Origin: Chitinophagales bacterium
Lineage (GTDB): Bacteria; Bacteroidota; Bacteroidia; Chitinophagales; BACL12
NCBI GenBank assembly: GCA_014380545.1
Contig: JACMJP010000364.1
Location: forward strand, 1 to 6,484
Direction of reading: 5' to 3'
Length of the DNA: 6,484 nucleotides
Positions 1-6,264 of the stretch are shown in pieces. How positions within the stretch are numbered: position 1 is the first letter of the stretch; each line of letters opens with the position of its first letter. Below the pieces are notes generated by a model that made no database searches, was not told the DNA's origin, and saw nothing but the letters and a program-made list of their open reading frames with translations. Position numbers and translations under genes: made by a program.

Positions 1-615
1 ATAAAGCCTCTGATCTGCTGCCCATGCGGATGATCTTCTTAATCCTTCAATTTTTGTGGACGAAATAATTTTTATATAGGAGCTGTCCAATAATTTATCC
101 CTGTGTGTGAGATCTAAAATAATATTTGCTTTATCTGTTTTTGGAAATTGATACTTATGCATTCCTACTCTTTCTGTTGATGTTAATTCAACTTGTATTT
201 TATCATCATTCAGAAAAACTGAGTAATAACCTGGAGTTGCATTTTCTTTTGCATGTGAAAATTTTGATGCATATCCTGTTTTCGGATTATTGCTCATCAT
301 ATTTATTAATTGCGGTTTTCCCGTTGTTGGCATTAATAAAATATCGCAATAATCCGGTACGCCTGTTCCGCTCAGGTGTGTATGAGAGAATCCGTAAATA
401 GTTGAATCGCTATAATGATAACCACTGCAGCCGTCCCAGCCTGATAGTCTTGTATCAGGACTTAACTGCACCATGCCGTAAGGCATTGTTGCACCGGGAT
501 ATGTATGTCCGTGTCCGCCGGTTCCGATAAATGGATTTACTGACTGTGTATATTGTGCATGCATGCTGCCAATAAAAAGAATTAGGATAGAGAAAAAGAT
601 ATACAAGTGGTTCAT
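1..615 (-). CDS. GH92 family alpha-mannosidase, N-terminal part (cut by window edge)
   Basis: The minus strand from ATG at 615-613 stays open for exactly 205 codons to base 1, so the gene continues outside the window. Residues 1-20 look like a Sec signal peptide (hydrophobic stretch L4-I15, then SMHA before Q21); there is no lipobox cysteine. The mature N-terminus carries the GH92 opening signature: VNPFIGTGGHGHTYPG (26-41), ATMPYGMVQLSPDT (42-55), WDGCSGYHYSD (60-70) and GFSHTHLSGTG (75-85). GH92 enzymes are calcium-dependent exo-acting alpha-mannosidases, usually about 700-770 residues, acting in the periplasm or at the surface on mannose-rich glycans. What is visible is the start of the N-terminal beta-sandwich domain; the catalytic acids of the C-terminal domain lie outside, so activity and linkage specificity cannot be judged. 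It is divergently oriented to the neighbouring gene. I see no convincing promoter just upstream. Family assignment is strong. Confidence 0.93.
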   Translation of the reverse strand, partial: MNHLYIFFSILILFIGSMHAQYTQSVNPFIGTGGHGHTYPGATMPYGMVQLSPDTRLSGWDGCSGYHYSDSTIYGFSHTHLSGTGVPDYCDILLMPTTGKPQLINMMSNNPKTGYASKFSHAKENATPGYYSVFLNDDKIQVELTSTERVGMHKYQFPKTDKANIILDLTHRDKLLDSSYIKIISSTKIEGLRRSSAWAADQRLY

Positions 616-645
616 GGTTTAAAATTAGAAGTTTTTTGATTTTAA

Positions 646-672
646 TTGAACATGCTTAATCGATTATCTTTA
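646..672 (+). promoter_or_regulatory. candidate Bacteroidota promoter for the yqeY gene
   Basis: TATCTTTA at 665-672 matches the Bacteroidota -7 consensus TAnnTTTG except for the last base, with TTG at 646-648 as a possible -33 element. The 16-bp spacing is shorter than usual and the implied leader before ATG 687 is only about 8 nt, so this is a weak call in a very AT-rich 71-bp divergent region. Confidence 0.25.
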
Positions 673-686
673 CAAAAATTTTTTAT

Positions 687-1145
687 ATGAACGTATTCGA
701 CCAGGTAAATGAAGACATGAAATCTGCAATGAAAAATAAAGAGGAAGGCAGATTAAGAGGTTTGCGGGGAATTAAATCAGCACTGTTACTTGCGAAAACT
801 GAAAAAGGCGCAGCAGATATACTTACACCGGAAAAAGAAATTCAGGTGCTCCAAAAATTAGTAAAGCAACGTAAAGAAAGTTATGATATTTATGTGCAGC
901 AAAACAGGAAGGATCTTGCTGATGCAGAAGCTGAAGAAATTGTTGTCATAGAAAAATATTTGCCAAAGCAAATGGATGAAAGCGAACTGCGCAATATTTT
1001 ATCAGGAATTATTTCTAAAATTGGTGCTGCAGGACCACAGGATATGGGAAAAGTAATGGGTGCAGCAACAAAGGAACTTGCAGGCAAGGCAGATGGAAAA
1101 ATGATCTCACAAATTGTAAAGGAGTTATTGAGTGGAGTGAGTTAA
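687..1145 (+). CDS. yqeY: GatB/YqeY domain-containing protein
   Basis: This is a 152-residue soluble protein, the usual length for free-standing YqeY proteins. Recognisable family features are the N-terminal helix with MKSAMKNKEEGRLRGLRGIK (11-30), the KTEKG turn (37-41), the basic helix LVKQRKESYDIY (58-69), the conserved EKYLPKQM (89-96) that leads into the second helical subdomain, and a C-terminal GKVMGA...GKADGKMISQIVKELL region. The fold resembles the tail domain of GatB, the tRNA-binding part of the Glu-tRNA(Gln)/Asp-tRNA(Asn) amidotransferase; the free-standing protein has no firmly established reaction, and a tRNA-related role is only inferred from the fold. The start is the first in-frame ATG and the N-terminus aligns with the family. 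It is divergent from the GH92 gene and separated from cvpA by 113 bp, so joint transcription with cvpA is uncertain. No Shine-Dalgarno sequence is seen. Confidence 0.95.
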   Translation: MNVFDQVNEDMKSAMKNKEEGRLRGLRGIKSALLLAKTEKGAADILTPEKEIQVLQKLVKQRKESYDIYVQQNRKDLADAEAEEIVVIEKYLPKQMDESELRNILSGIISKIGAAGPQDMGKVMGAATKELAGKADGKMISQIVKELLSGVS

Positions 1146-1163
1146 TTAGGTTGACTGAATGGA

Positions 1164-1185
1164 TTTGATAAATGCTATTATCAGA
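1164..1185. other. small inverted repeat in the yqeY-cvpA gap
   Basis: Arms TTTGATAA (1164-1171) and TTATCAGA (1178-1185) pair over 8 bp including one T-G wobble, with a 6-nt loop. It lies 19 bp after the yqeY stop. The arms are AT-rich and no T-run follows, so it is not a convincing rho-independent terminator; it could be a weak RNA hairpin or chance. Confidence 0.25.
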
Positions 1186-1227
1186 ATTTAAAACTTCAAT
1201 TATTTAAGAGCAGGAATATACCGAACA

Positions 1228-1254
1228 CGGAAGCACTGAAAAACCGGAGCACTG
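1228..1254 (+). repeat. near-identical short direct repeat upstream of cvpA
   Basis: CGGAAGCACTG (1228-1238) and CGGAGCACTG (1245-1254) differ by one inserted A and are 17 bp apart start to start, ending 4 bp before the cvpA start codon. They are among the most GC-rich words of an otherwise AT-rich gap. The second copy also contains the GGAG ribosome-binding candidate. A regulatory role is not shown; it may be a small local duplication. Confidence 0.4.
1246..1249 (+). promoter_or_regulatory. Shine-Dalgarno-like GGAG before cvpA
   Basis: GGAG lies 9 nt before the ATG at 1259. It is the only clear purine-rich anti-SD match placed correctly before any start in this window; the other genes have A/T-rich leaders, as is usual in Bacteroidota. 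It supports the chosen cvpA start. Confidence 0.4.
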
Positions 1255-1258
1255 TACT

Positions 1259-1831
1259 ATGATACTTGATATAATATTCGCCATCATTTTAATTCTGCTT
1301 TTCATTCGTGGATATAAAAAAGGAATTATTCATGCAGTTGTTAGTTTGGTTGCAATTATTATTGGTTTAATGGTTGCAGTGCGGTTCAGTGAAGTTGCTG
1401 CGGTATACTTTGATAAGTGGTTTAATATTTCCTCAAGATATTTACCTGTTATTGCATTTATTGCTGTGTTCTTTGCTGTATATTTTATCTTCAGATGGCT
1501 GGGAGCAATGATGGAAGGAATTTTTAAATTGATAAAACTGAATTTTATCAATCAGGTGCTCGGCGGTTTGGTTTGGGCGGTAATTTGGGCAATGTTGTTC
1601 AGCACATTATTATTTTATGGCAACAACATGCAATTATTTTCTGATGAATTAAAATCAGATTCACTTGTGTATGAAAAAATAGAACCTTTTGCACCAGATG
1701 TAATTGCAGGCATCGGAAAAATAATTCCACCTGTGAAAGATATTTATAATGATCTGCAGCAATGGTTTAATGATCTTGAAATAAAAAAGCATGAACATCC
1801 TGTAATTCATGTTGAAGAAATAAACGCATGA
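1259..1831 (+). CDS. cvpA: CvpA family inner-membrane protein
   Basis: The 190-residue protein has four strongly hydrophobic segments at about 2-16, 24-41, 61-80 and 99-119, and a soluble, mostly charged C-terminal tail from about 125. The first helix is followed by IRGYKKGI (16-23), which matches the conserved RGxxxG signature after helix 1 of the CvpA family. CvpA is named for colicin V production in E. coli; in other bacteria it contributes to envelope homeostasis, but no biochemical activity is established. The start is the first ATG, preceded by GGAG at 9 nt. Its stop overlaps the start of the amidotransferase gene (ATGA at 1828-1831), so the two are very likely translationally coupled, although no functional link between them is known to me. 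The tail ends in a short His/Glu-rich stretch (KKHEHPVIHVEE), which may simply be variable. Confidence 0.9.
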   Translation: MILDIIFAIILILLFIRGYKKGIIHAVVSLVAIIIGLMVAVRFSEVAAVYFDKWFNISSRYLPVIAFIAVFFAVYFIFRWLGAMMEGIFKLIKLNFINQVLGGLVWAVIWAMLFSTLLFYGNNMQLFSDELKSDSLVYEKIEPFAPDVIAGIGKIIPPVKDIYNDLQQWFNDLEIKKHEHPVIHVEEINA

Positions 1832-2412
1832 TCTTTCTGCTTGATAATTACGATTCATTCACTTATAACCTTTATGATTATTTATCACAAATAGGTTCAA
1901 AAGTTCTTGTTGAAAGAAATAATAAGATTACCGTTGAACAGATAAAACAATTATCGCCGCAGGCAATTGTAATTTCTCCCGGCCCTAAGACACCAAAAGA
2001 TGCCGGAATATTAATGGAAGTAATTCATCATTTCCACAAAACAATTCCATTACTTGGAATTTGTTTGGGTTATCAGGGTATTGGTGAATATTTCGGAGCA
2101 ACATTAATTAAATCAAAAATTCCAGTACATGGAAAAACATCCGTAATTCATTTTGATGCAGAAGATGTTTTTTTTGAAAATATTCCGCTACACACAGAAG
2201 TGATGCGTTATCATTCCCTCAATATAAAAAATATTCCGGCATCGTTAAAGGTAATTGCGCAAACTCAGGATGCGGAACCAATGGCTCTAAAGCATATTCA
2301 ATTGCCAGTTTACGGAGTGCAATTTCACCCTGAATCTGTTCTTACACTTTATGGTTTTCAAATGCTGCACAACTGGTACCATGCCTGTGTTTTAACCCAT
2401 ATAAAAGTGTAA
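1828..2412 (+). CDS. pabA: aminodeoxychorismate/anthranilate synthase component II (glutamine amidotransferase)
   Basis: A complete 194-residue class I glutamine amidotransferase of the PabA/TrpG type. It hydrolyses glutamine and passes ammonia to the chorismate-binding subunit (PabB or TrpE), making aminodeoxychorismate for folate or anthranilate for tryptophan. Visible motifs: LLDNYDSFTYNL (4-15), SPGP with oxyanion-loop G52 (50-53), nucleophile elbow GICLGYQGIGEYFGA (77-91) with C79, HGKTS (101-105), RYHSL (127-131), and VQFHPESV (164-171) giving H167 and E169 of the triad. The elbow normally reads CLGHQ; here residue 82 is Tyr, which is not a catalytic position. The residue after SPGP is Lys rather than the common Gly or Cys. 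No PabB or TrpE gene is nearby, so PabA versus TrpG cannot be decided by context; lack of a trp operon leans towards pabA or a shared subunit. The start overlaps the cvpA stop by 4 nt. Confidence 0.93.
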   Translation: MIFLLDNYDSFTYNLYDYLSQIGSKVLVERNNKITVEQIKQLSPQAIVISPGPKTPKDAGILMEVIHHFHKTIPLLGICLGYQGIGEYFGATLIKSKIPVHGKTSVIHFDAEDVFFENIPLHTEVMRYHSLNIKNIPASLKVIAQTQDAEPMALKHIQLPVYGVQFHPESVLTLYGFQMLHNWYHACVLTHIKV

Positions 2413-2425
2413 CAATTTAAATATT

Positions 2426-2433
2426 TATATTTG
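2426..2433 (+). promoter_or_regulatory. candidate -7 promoter element for the hydrolase operon
   Basis: TATATTTG is a perfect match to the Bacteroidota -7 consensus TAnnTTTG, in the 40-bp gap between pabA and the hydrolase gene. The predicted transcript would start about 5-7 bp later and have a short leader before ATG 2453. No good TTTG is visible at the expected -33 spacing (the area near 2403-2407 reads AAAGT), which weakens the call. Confidence 0.45.
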
Positions 2434-2452
2434 TGCTGACACTATCATAAAT

Positions 2453-3217
2453 ATGGATCACACAATAACGGAAGAAAACGGTTTCAAATATGTAGAGGAG
2501 GGAGAGGGCAATGTGCTTATGCTTTTGCATGGATTGTTTGGTGCGCTGAGTAATTTTTATGATATCATTGAGCATTTTAAATTAACGCATAAAGTTGTAA
2601 TTCCAATTTTACCGTTGTATGAATTACCGGTGGAAGAAACTACGGTAATGGGTTATGTTAATTATGTAGAAAGATTTGTTGCATATAAAAAGTATGATAA
2701 AGTAATAGTTCTCGGAAATTCCCTCGGGGGCCATATTGCACTGTTATATGCATTAAAAAATGCAGAAAAAATAAATGCTGTGGTTTTAACAGGAAGTTCG
2801 GGATTGTTTGAAAGTGCAATGGGTGATAGTTATCCCAAGAGAGGAGATTATGAATATATAAAAAGAAAAACAGAAGTAACATTTTACGATCCGAAACATG
2901 CAACAAAAGAATTAGTTGATGAGTTATTTGATATTGTGAATGACAGGAATAAAGTAATACGGGTTTTAGCAACTGCAAAAAGCGCTATTCGTCAAAACCT
3001 TGGAGAAGAAGTGGGCAAAATTACATCCCCAACTTTATTGATATGGGGAAATAATGATACAATAACACCACCATTTGTAGGAGAGGAATTTCATAAACTT
3101 ATTCCGAATTCGAAATTAATTTTTATTGATAAATGCGGACATGCACCCATGATGGAACAACCTGAAGAATTTAATAAACACCTTGAAACTTTTTTAAAAG
3201 AGGTTGCATCAAATTAG
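2453..3217 (+). CDS. alpha/beta hydrolase
   Basis: A complete 254-residue cytoplasmic alpha/beta-hydrolase fold protein with no signal peptide. HGLFG (26-30) provides the oxyanion-hole loop, GNSLGG (88-93) is the nucleophile elbow with Ser90, WGNNDTITPP (198-207) carries the acid Asp202, and CGHAPMMEQPEEF (228-240) carries His230, so the full catalytic triad is present. A variable cap region lies at about 118-185. The substrate cannot be read from the sequence; the layout resembles small esterases, C-C bond hydrolases and haloperoxidase-like members. It lies 40 bp after pabA and 50 bp before the CBS gene. A candidate -7 element just upstream suggests it may head the transcript that includes the CBS gene, the barrel gene and nadK. 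The start is the first ATG, and the family motif begins at residue 22 as expected for a short N-terminus. Confidence 0.93.
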   Translation: MDHTITEENGFKYVEEGEGNVLMLLHGLFGALSNFYDIIEHFKLTHKVVIPILPLYELPVEETTVMGYVNYVERFVAYKKYDKVIVLGNSLGGHIALLYALKNAEKINAVVLTGSSGLFESAMGDSYPKRGDYEYIKRKTEVTFYDPKHATKELVDELFDIVNDRNKVIRVLATAKSAIRQNLGEEVGKITSPTLLIWGNNDTITPPFVGEEFHKLIPNSKLIFIDKCGHAPMMEQPEEFNKHLETFLKEVASN

Positions 3218-3267
3218 TTTAATATTATGTCTTAGTTCATAAAGAACTCAAAAACACAAAACATCTC

Positions 3268-3930
3268 ATGCTTGCAAAAGATATTATCTCAGAAAATATC
3301 CCGCCGTTGAAAACTAGTGATACGGGCGAAAAGGCTATTGAATGGATGTACGAATTTAAATTAACGCATCTTCCATTAGTAGAGAATAAAAAATATCTCG
3401 GGCTGGTAAGTGAAGATGATATTCTTGATTTTAATGATACGAAAGAACAACTCGGTAAATTCCTGAAAAACCTGAATAAACCTTATGTAATTGAAAGCGA
3501 ACACATCTATGACGTAATGCGGGTGGCAACGAATTTAAGATCGAGTGTTATTCCGGTTGTAGATACGGAGATGAATTATCTCGGAATAATTACAACACAA
3601 AGTATCCTTTTCTATTTTTCAAAAATGACAAGTATTAGCGATCCCGGGGGTATTTTAATTCTGGAACTCAATTCAAAAAATGATTATGTGCTGAGTGATA
3701 TTGCAAGAATAGTAGAGAGTAATGATGCGCATATCTTAAGCATGAATTTAAATACTGAAGCATCCGGCAAACATGTCGTTACACTAAAAGTGGATGTTGC
3801 TGAAATAAAACATATCATAGCAACTTTCGAAAGGTTTGAGTATGTGGTGCAGGCATATTTTGATGAAAGCGATATGAATGAAGTTTACAAAGACCGTTAT
3901 GATGCACTCATGAATTACCTGAACATTTAA
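3268..3930 (+). CDS. CBS-pair protein with ACT-like C-terminal domain
   Basis: A 220-residue soluble protein. CBS motif 1 covers about 1-55 (AIEWMYEFKLTHLPLVE followed by YLGLVSEDDIL), CBS motif 2 covers about 72-120 (DVMRVATNLRSSVIPVVD, YLGIITTQSIL). From 126, PGGILILEL begins an ACT-like beta-alpha-beta segment running to about 200 (DIARIVESNDAHILSMNLNT, HVVTLKVDV, IIATFERFEY). CBS pairs typically bind adenine nucleotides, including AMP, ATP and SAM; ACT modules often bind amino acids. The protein has no attached enzyme or channel domain, so it is probably a ligand-responsive regulator, but its partner is unknown. The gene is followed by the barrel gene after only 2 bp, and nadK lies next, so co-expression is likely. 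A link between adenylate sensing and NADP synthesis is inference only. The leader has no Shine-Dalgarno sequence, just an A-rich stretch. Confidence 0.9.
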   Translation: MLAKDIISENIPPLKTSDTGEKAIEWMYEFKLTHLPLVENKKYLGLVSEDDILDFNDTKEQLGKFLKNLNKPYVIESEHIYDVMRVATNLRSSVIPVVDTEMNYLGIITTQSILFYFSKMTSISDPGGILILELNSKNDYVLSDIARIVESNDAHILSMNLNTEASGKHVVTLKVDVAEIKHIIATFERFEYVVQAYFDESDMNEVYKDRYDALMNYLNI

Positions 3931-3932
3931 AT

Positions 3933-5405
3933 GTGAAATATTTTTTAAGTTATATTTTCTTCCAGCTTTTTCTCCTTAATAATTTTTCAAACGCAAAAAA
4001 TTTTTCATCAAATGTTTTCCAGACTGATTCATTAGCAGATACAATATTTGATAACAAGGAATTTATTATTGTTGATTCCATTAACATTCGTGGAAATAAA
4101 AAAACAAAAAATTATATTATAGAAAGAGAACTGACATTTGCAGTTGGCGATACACTTTTTAAAAATGAATTTGCTGAAGCAATTGAACGCAGCAAAAAAA
4201 ATATATTCAATACTTCCCTGTTTCTTGATGTTTATATAGATTTTGACGTATCGCATAGTGCTAAGAATGTATGCACAATAACTGTCAGCGAACGCTGGTA
4301 TGTTTTTCCAAAACTCTACTTCGATATCGTTGACAGGAATTTTAATGTGTGGTGGGTAGAGCAGGATCACCAGTTATCGAGAACGGAATATGGTTTAGAT
4401 CTTATCTGGTATAATTTCACAGGCAACAGGGATAATCTTGGAATAAAAGCAATTTTGGGATACACACAAAAATTTGAATTGAGTTATAACCGTCCGCATT
4501 TATTTAATCATTCAGATTTTGGTGGAGGATTTTCTGTATTGTATGCAAACAACAAACAACTTGCATTTACAACTGAAGATAATAAACATCTTTTTTACAG
4601 AGACAGCAGTTATGTGCGGGAAAGGTTTAGTGCGTCCGTGCATCTCACAAAAAGGAGCAGTTTATATAATAATAATTTGCTGAAGTTAAAATATCATCAT
4701 AATTGGATTGCAGATACTGTTTCTTTAGTAAATCCTGATTATTTTTTGAACGGAACAAATGAGCAGGAATTTTTATCCTTAAGTTATACGTTTGCTTCAA
4801 ATCATGTTGATGACAAGGCTTATCCGCTTGAAGGGTATTATGCTGAATTGCAGGCAGCAAAGATCGGGTTAGGAATATTTGATAAATTAAATCAGCTTTA
4901 TTTATCTGCACAGTATAATCAATATTGGAAATTAACAAATAAAATATTTCTGCAGGGACAACTGGCAGGCCAATTTATTTTCGGTGCAACATATCCTTAT
5001 ATAAATTTAATAAGTCTCGGCTATTGCGAAAACTATGTGCGGGGTTATGAATATTATGTAATTGACGGCGAACAAACTTATTTAATGCGCACGAACTTAA
5101 AATTTCAATTATTTGACTGGCATTTTAATGCGCCCATCATAAACTGGAAAGTATTCGAAAATATTCCTGTTAAAGGCTATTTAAAAATTTTCAGTGATGC
5201 CGGTTATGTTGCTGATAAATTTTATGCAGAGTATAATTTTCTTACAAACACAATGCAGTATAGTGCGGGAGTTGGCTTAGATGTTACAACTTATTACGAT
5301 TGGGTTTTTCGCTTTGAATATGCAGTGAATGCGTTAGGTGAATTTGGATTATTTTTACACATAGGATTAGATTTAAACACTTATGAAGATTGCAATATAT
5401 GGTAG
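3933..5405 (+). CDS. Omp85/BamA-like outer-membrane protein with one POTRA domain
   Basis: A 490-residue exported beta-barrel. Residues 1-21 form a signal peptide (hydrophobic Y7-L15, NFSNA before K22), which fixes the start at GTG 3933: the ATG at 3931 is in another frame and hits TGA at once. One POTRA domain spans about 45-120 (IIVDSINIRGNKKTKNYII, ELTFAVGD, SKKNIFNTSLF, CTITVSERW). The rest alternates in barrel-strand fashion, and VRGY at 369-372 matches the conserved loop-6 motif of Omp85 proteins. The last strand is probably FGLFLHIGLDL (471-481), resembling the BamA end. Canonical BamA has five POTRAs and about 800 residues, so this is a shorter relative, not the core BamA; it may insert or export proteins or lipids, or be a structural porin-like member. 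It starts 2 bp after the CBS gene and overlaps nadK by 23 bp. Confidence 0.87.
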   Translation: MKYFLSYIFFQLFLLNNFSNAKNFSSNVFQTDSLADTIFDNKEFIIVDSINIRGNKKTKNYIIERELTFAVGDTLFKNEFAEAIERSKKNIFNTSLFLDVYIDFDVSHSAKNVCTITVSERWYVFPKLYFDIVDRNFNVWWVEQDHQLSRTEYGLDLIWYNFTGNRDNLGIKAILGYTQKFELSYNRPHLFNHSDFGGGFSVLYANNKQLAFTTEDNKHLFYRDSSYVRERFSASVHLTKRSSLYNNNLLKLKYHHNWIADTVSLVNPDYFLNGTNEQEFLSLSYTFASNHVDDKAYPLEGYYAELQAAKIGLGIFDKLNQLYLSAQYNQYWKLTNKIFLQGQLAGQFIFGATYPYINLISLGYCENYVRGYEYYVIDGEQTYLMRTNLKFQLFDWHFNAPIINWKVFENIPVKGYLKIFSDAGYVADKFYAEYNFLTNTMQYSAGVGLDVTTYYDWVFRFEYAVNALGEFGLFLHIGLDLNTYEDCNIW

Positions 5406-6264
5406 GCTTGTGCAAAAAGATACAATTCCATCCCTGCAGGAATTAATTAATCTGTTTTATCAACGCAATATTGACTTTGCAATTTATGATGGATTTTATC
5501 CGCACCTCATTAATAATATTGAATTTAAAACTACACCGCATTTATTTTCTAAACAGGACAATGCAGTTGCACAGGGAATAGATTTTATGATAAGCCTTGG
5601 TGGCGACGGAACAATACTCGACACTGTTTCTATTGTGCGGGATTCAAATATTCCTATTGTGGGAATTAATATTGGAAGACTTGGTTTTCTTGCAACAATT
5701 GGTAAAGAGGAAATTGCGGAATGTATTGATGCACTCGAAAAAAATACTTACACCACAGAAGAGAGAACGTTATTGCATGTTGATTCCAATGTTGGTTTAT
5801 TTAACGGAAGCAATTATGCATTGAATGACGTTACCATTCATAAAAAAGATTCATCAAGCATGATAACAATTCATGTTTATATTAATGGTGAATTTATGAT
5901 GAGTTACTGGGCCGACGGATTAATTGTGAGCACACCAACAGGCTCAACAGGATATTCATTAAGTTGCGGTGGCCCAATTATTTTTCCTTCATCAGGAAAT
6001 TTTGTTCTTACTCCTGTTGCTCCGCATAATTTAAATATTCGCCCTATTGTAGTTAGCGATGAAAGTGTAATTGCATTTGAAATTGAGGGCCGCAGCGAAC
6101 ATTTTTTAGTATCGCTTGACTCAAGAAGTGAAACAATTGATTCATCTGTTCAGCTTGCTGTGCGCAAAGAAGATTTTACTGTTTCATTATTAAGGTTACA
6201 TGAAACAAATTTCCTTGATACGCTGAGAAATAAACTTAGCCTCGGAGTTGATAAGCGGAATTAA
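5383..6264 (+). CDS. nadK: NAD kinase (ATP-NAD kinase)
   Basis: A complete 293-residue cytoplasmic NAD kinase, which phosphorylates NAD at the 2' hydroxyl of the adenosine ribose to make NADP. The N-terminus MKIAIYGR is a typical NadK opening and supports ATG 5383 despite the overlap with the barrel gene. The catalytic GGDGT motif is at 73-77 (Asp75), followed by GINIGRLGFLA (94-104), the ALNDVTIHK motif (146-154, N148/D149) that contacts NAD, and the glycine-rich DGLIVSTPTGSTGYSLSCGGP (178-198). The C-terminal beta-rich domain continues to the end, so all family motifs are intact and length is normal. The first 23 nt overlap the end of the upstream gene, implying translational coupling, which makes NadK output partly dependent on translation of the barrel gene. 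There is no SD sequence (AAACACTT precedes the ATG). Confidence 0.97.
   Translation: MKIAIYGRLVQKDTIPSLQELINLFYQRNIDFAIYDGFYPHLINNIEFKTTPHLFSKQDNAVAQGIDFMISLGGDGTILDTVSIVRDSNIPIVGINIGRLGFLATIGKEEIAECIDALEKNTYTTEERTLLHVDSNVGLFNGSNYALNDVTIHKKDSSSMITIHVYINGEFMMSYWADGLIVSTPTGSTGYSLSCGGPIIFPSSGNFVLTPVAPHNLNIRPIVVSDESVIAFEIEGRSEHFLVSLDSRSETIDSSVQLAVRKEDFTVSLLRLHETNFLDTLRNKLSLGVDKRN

Noticed and set aside
126..401. Plus-strand open frame of 91 codons near the left edge
   Set aside because: It is antisense to the clearly recognisable GH92 coding frame, and its peptide shows no domain; its hydrophobicity comes from the AT-rich complement.
616..627. TAATTTTA on the minus strand as a promoter for the GH92 gene
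   Set aside because: It ends only 4 nt before the start codon and has no -33 TTTG at proper spacing, so transcription would begin inside the start codon.
890..1087. Minus-strand open frame inside yqeY
   Set aside because: It is a shadow of the conserved YqeY frame, with no start context or motif of its own.
1159..1191. Ten-codon ORF in the yqeY-cvpA gap as a leader peptide
   Set aside because: There is no ribosome-binding context, no runs of regulatory codons and no attenuator structure; it overlaps the weak hairpin by chance.
2658..2978. Minus-strand open frame of 106 codons inside the hydrolase gene
   Set aside because: The plus strand carries an intact hydrolase with a full triad; the antisense peptide is low-complexity, rich in His and Leu.
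3234..3248. AGTTC/GAACT inverted repeat between hydrolase and CBS genes as a terminator
   Set aside because: The stem is only 5 bp, AT-rich and followed by an A-rich stretch rather than a T-run.
4032..4370. Minus-strand open frame of 112 codons inside the barrel gene
   Set aside because: It is antisense to the POTRA-coding region with no recognisable domain.
5597..5824. Plus-strand open frame of 75 codons inside nadK
   Set aside because: It is out of frame with the complete NAD kinase, which has all motifs, and lacks any start signal.
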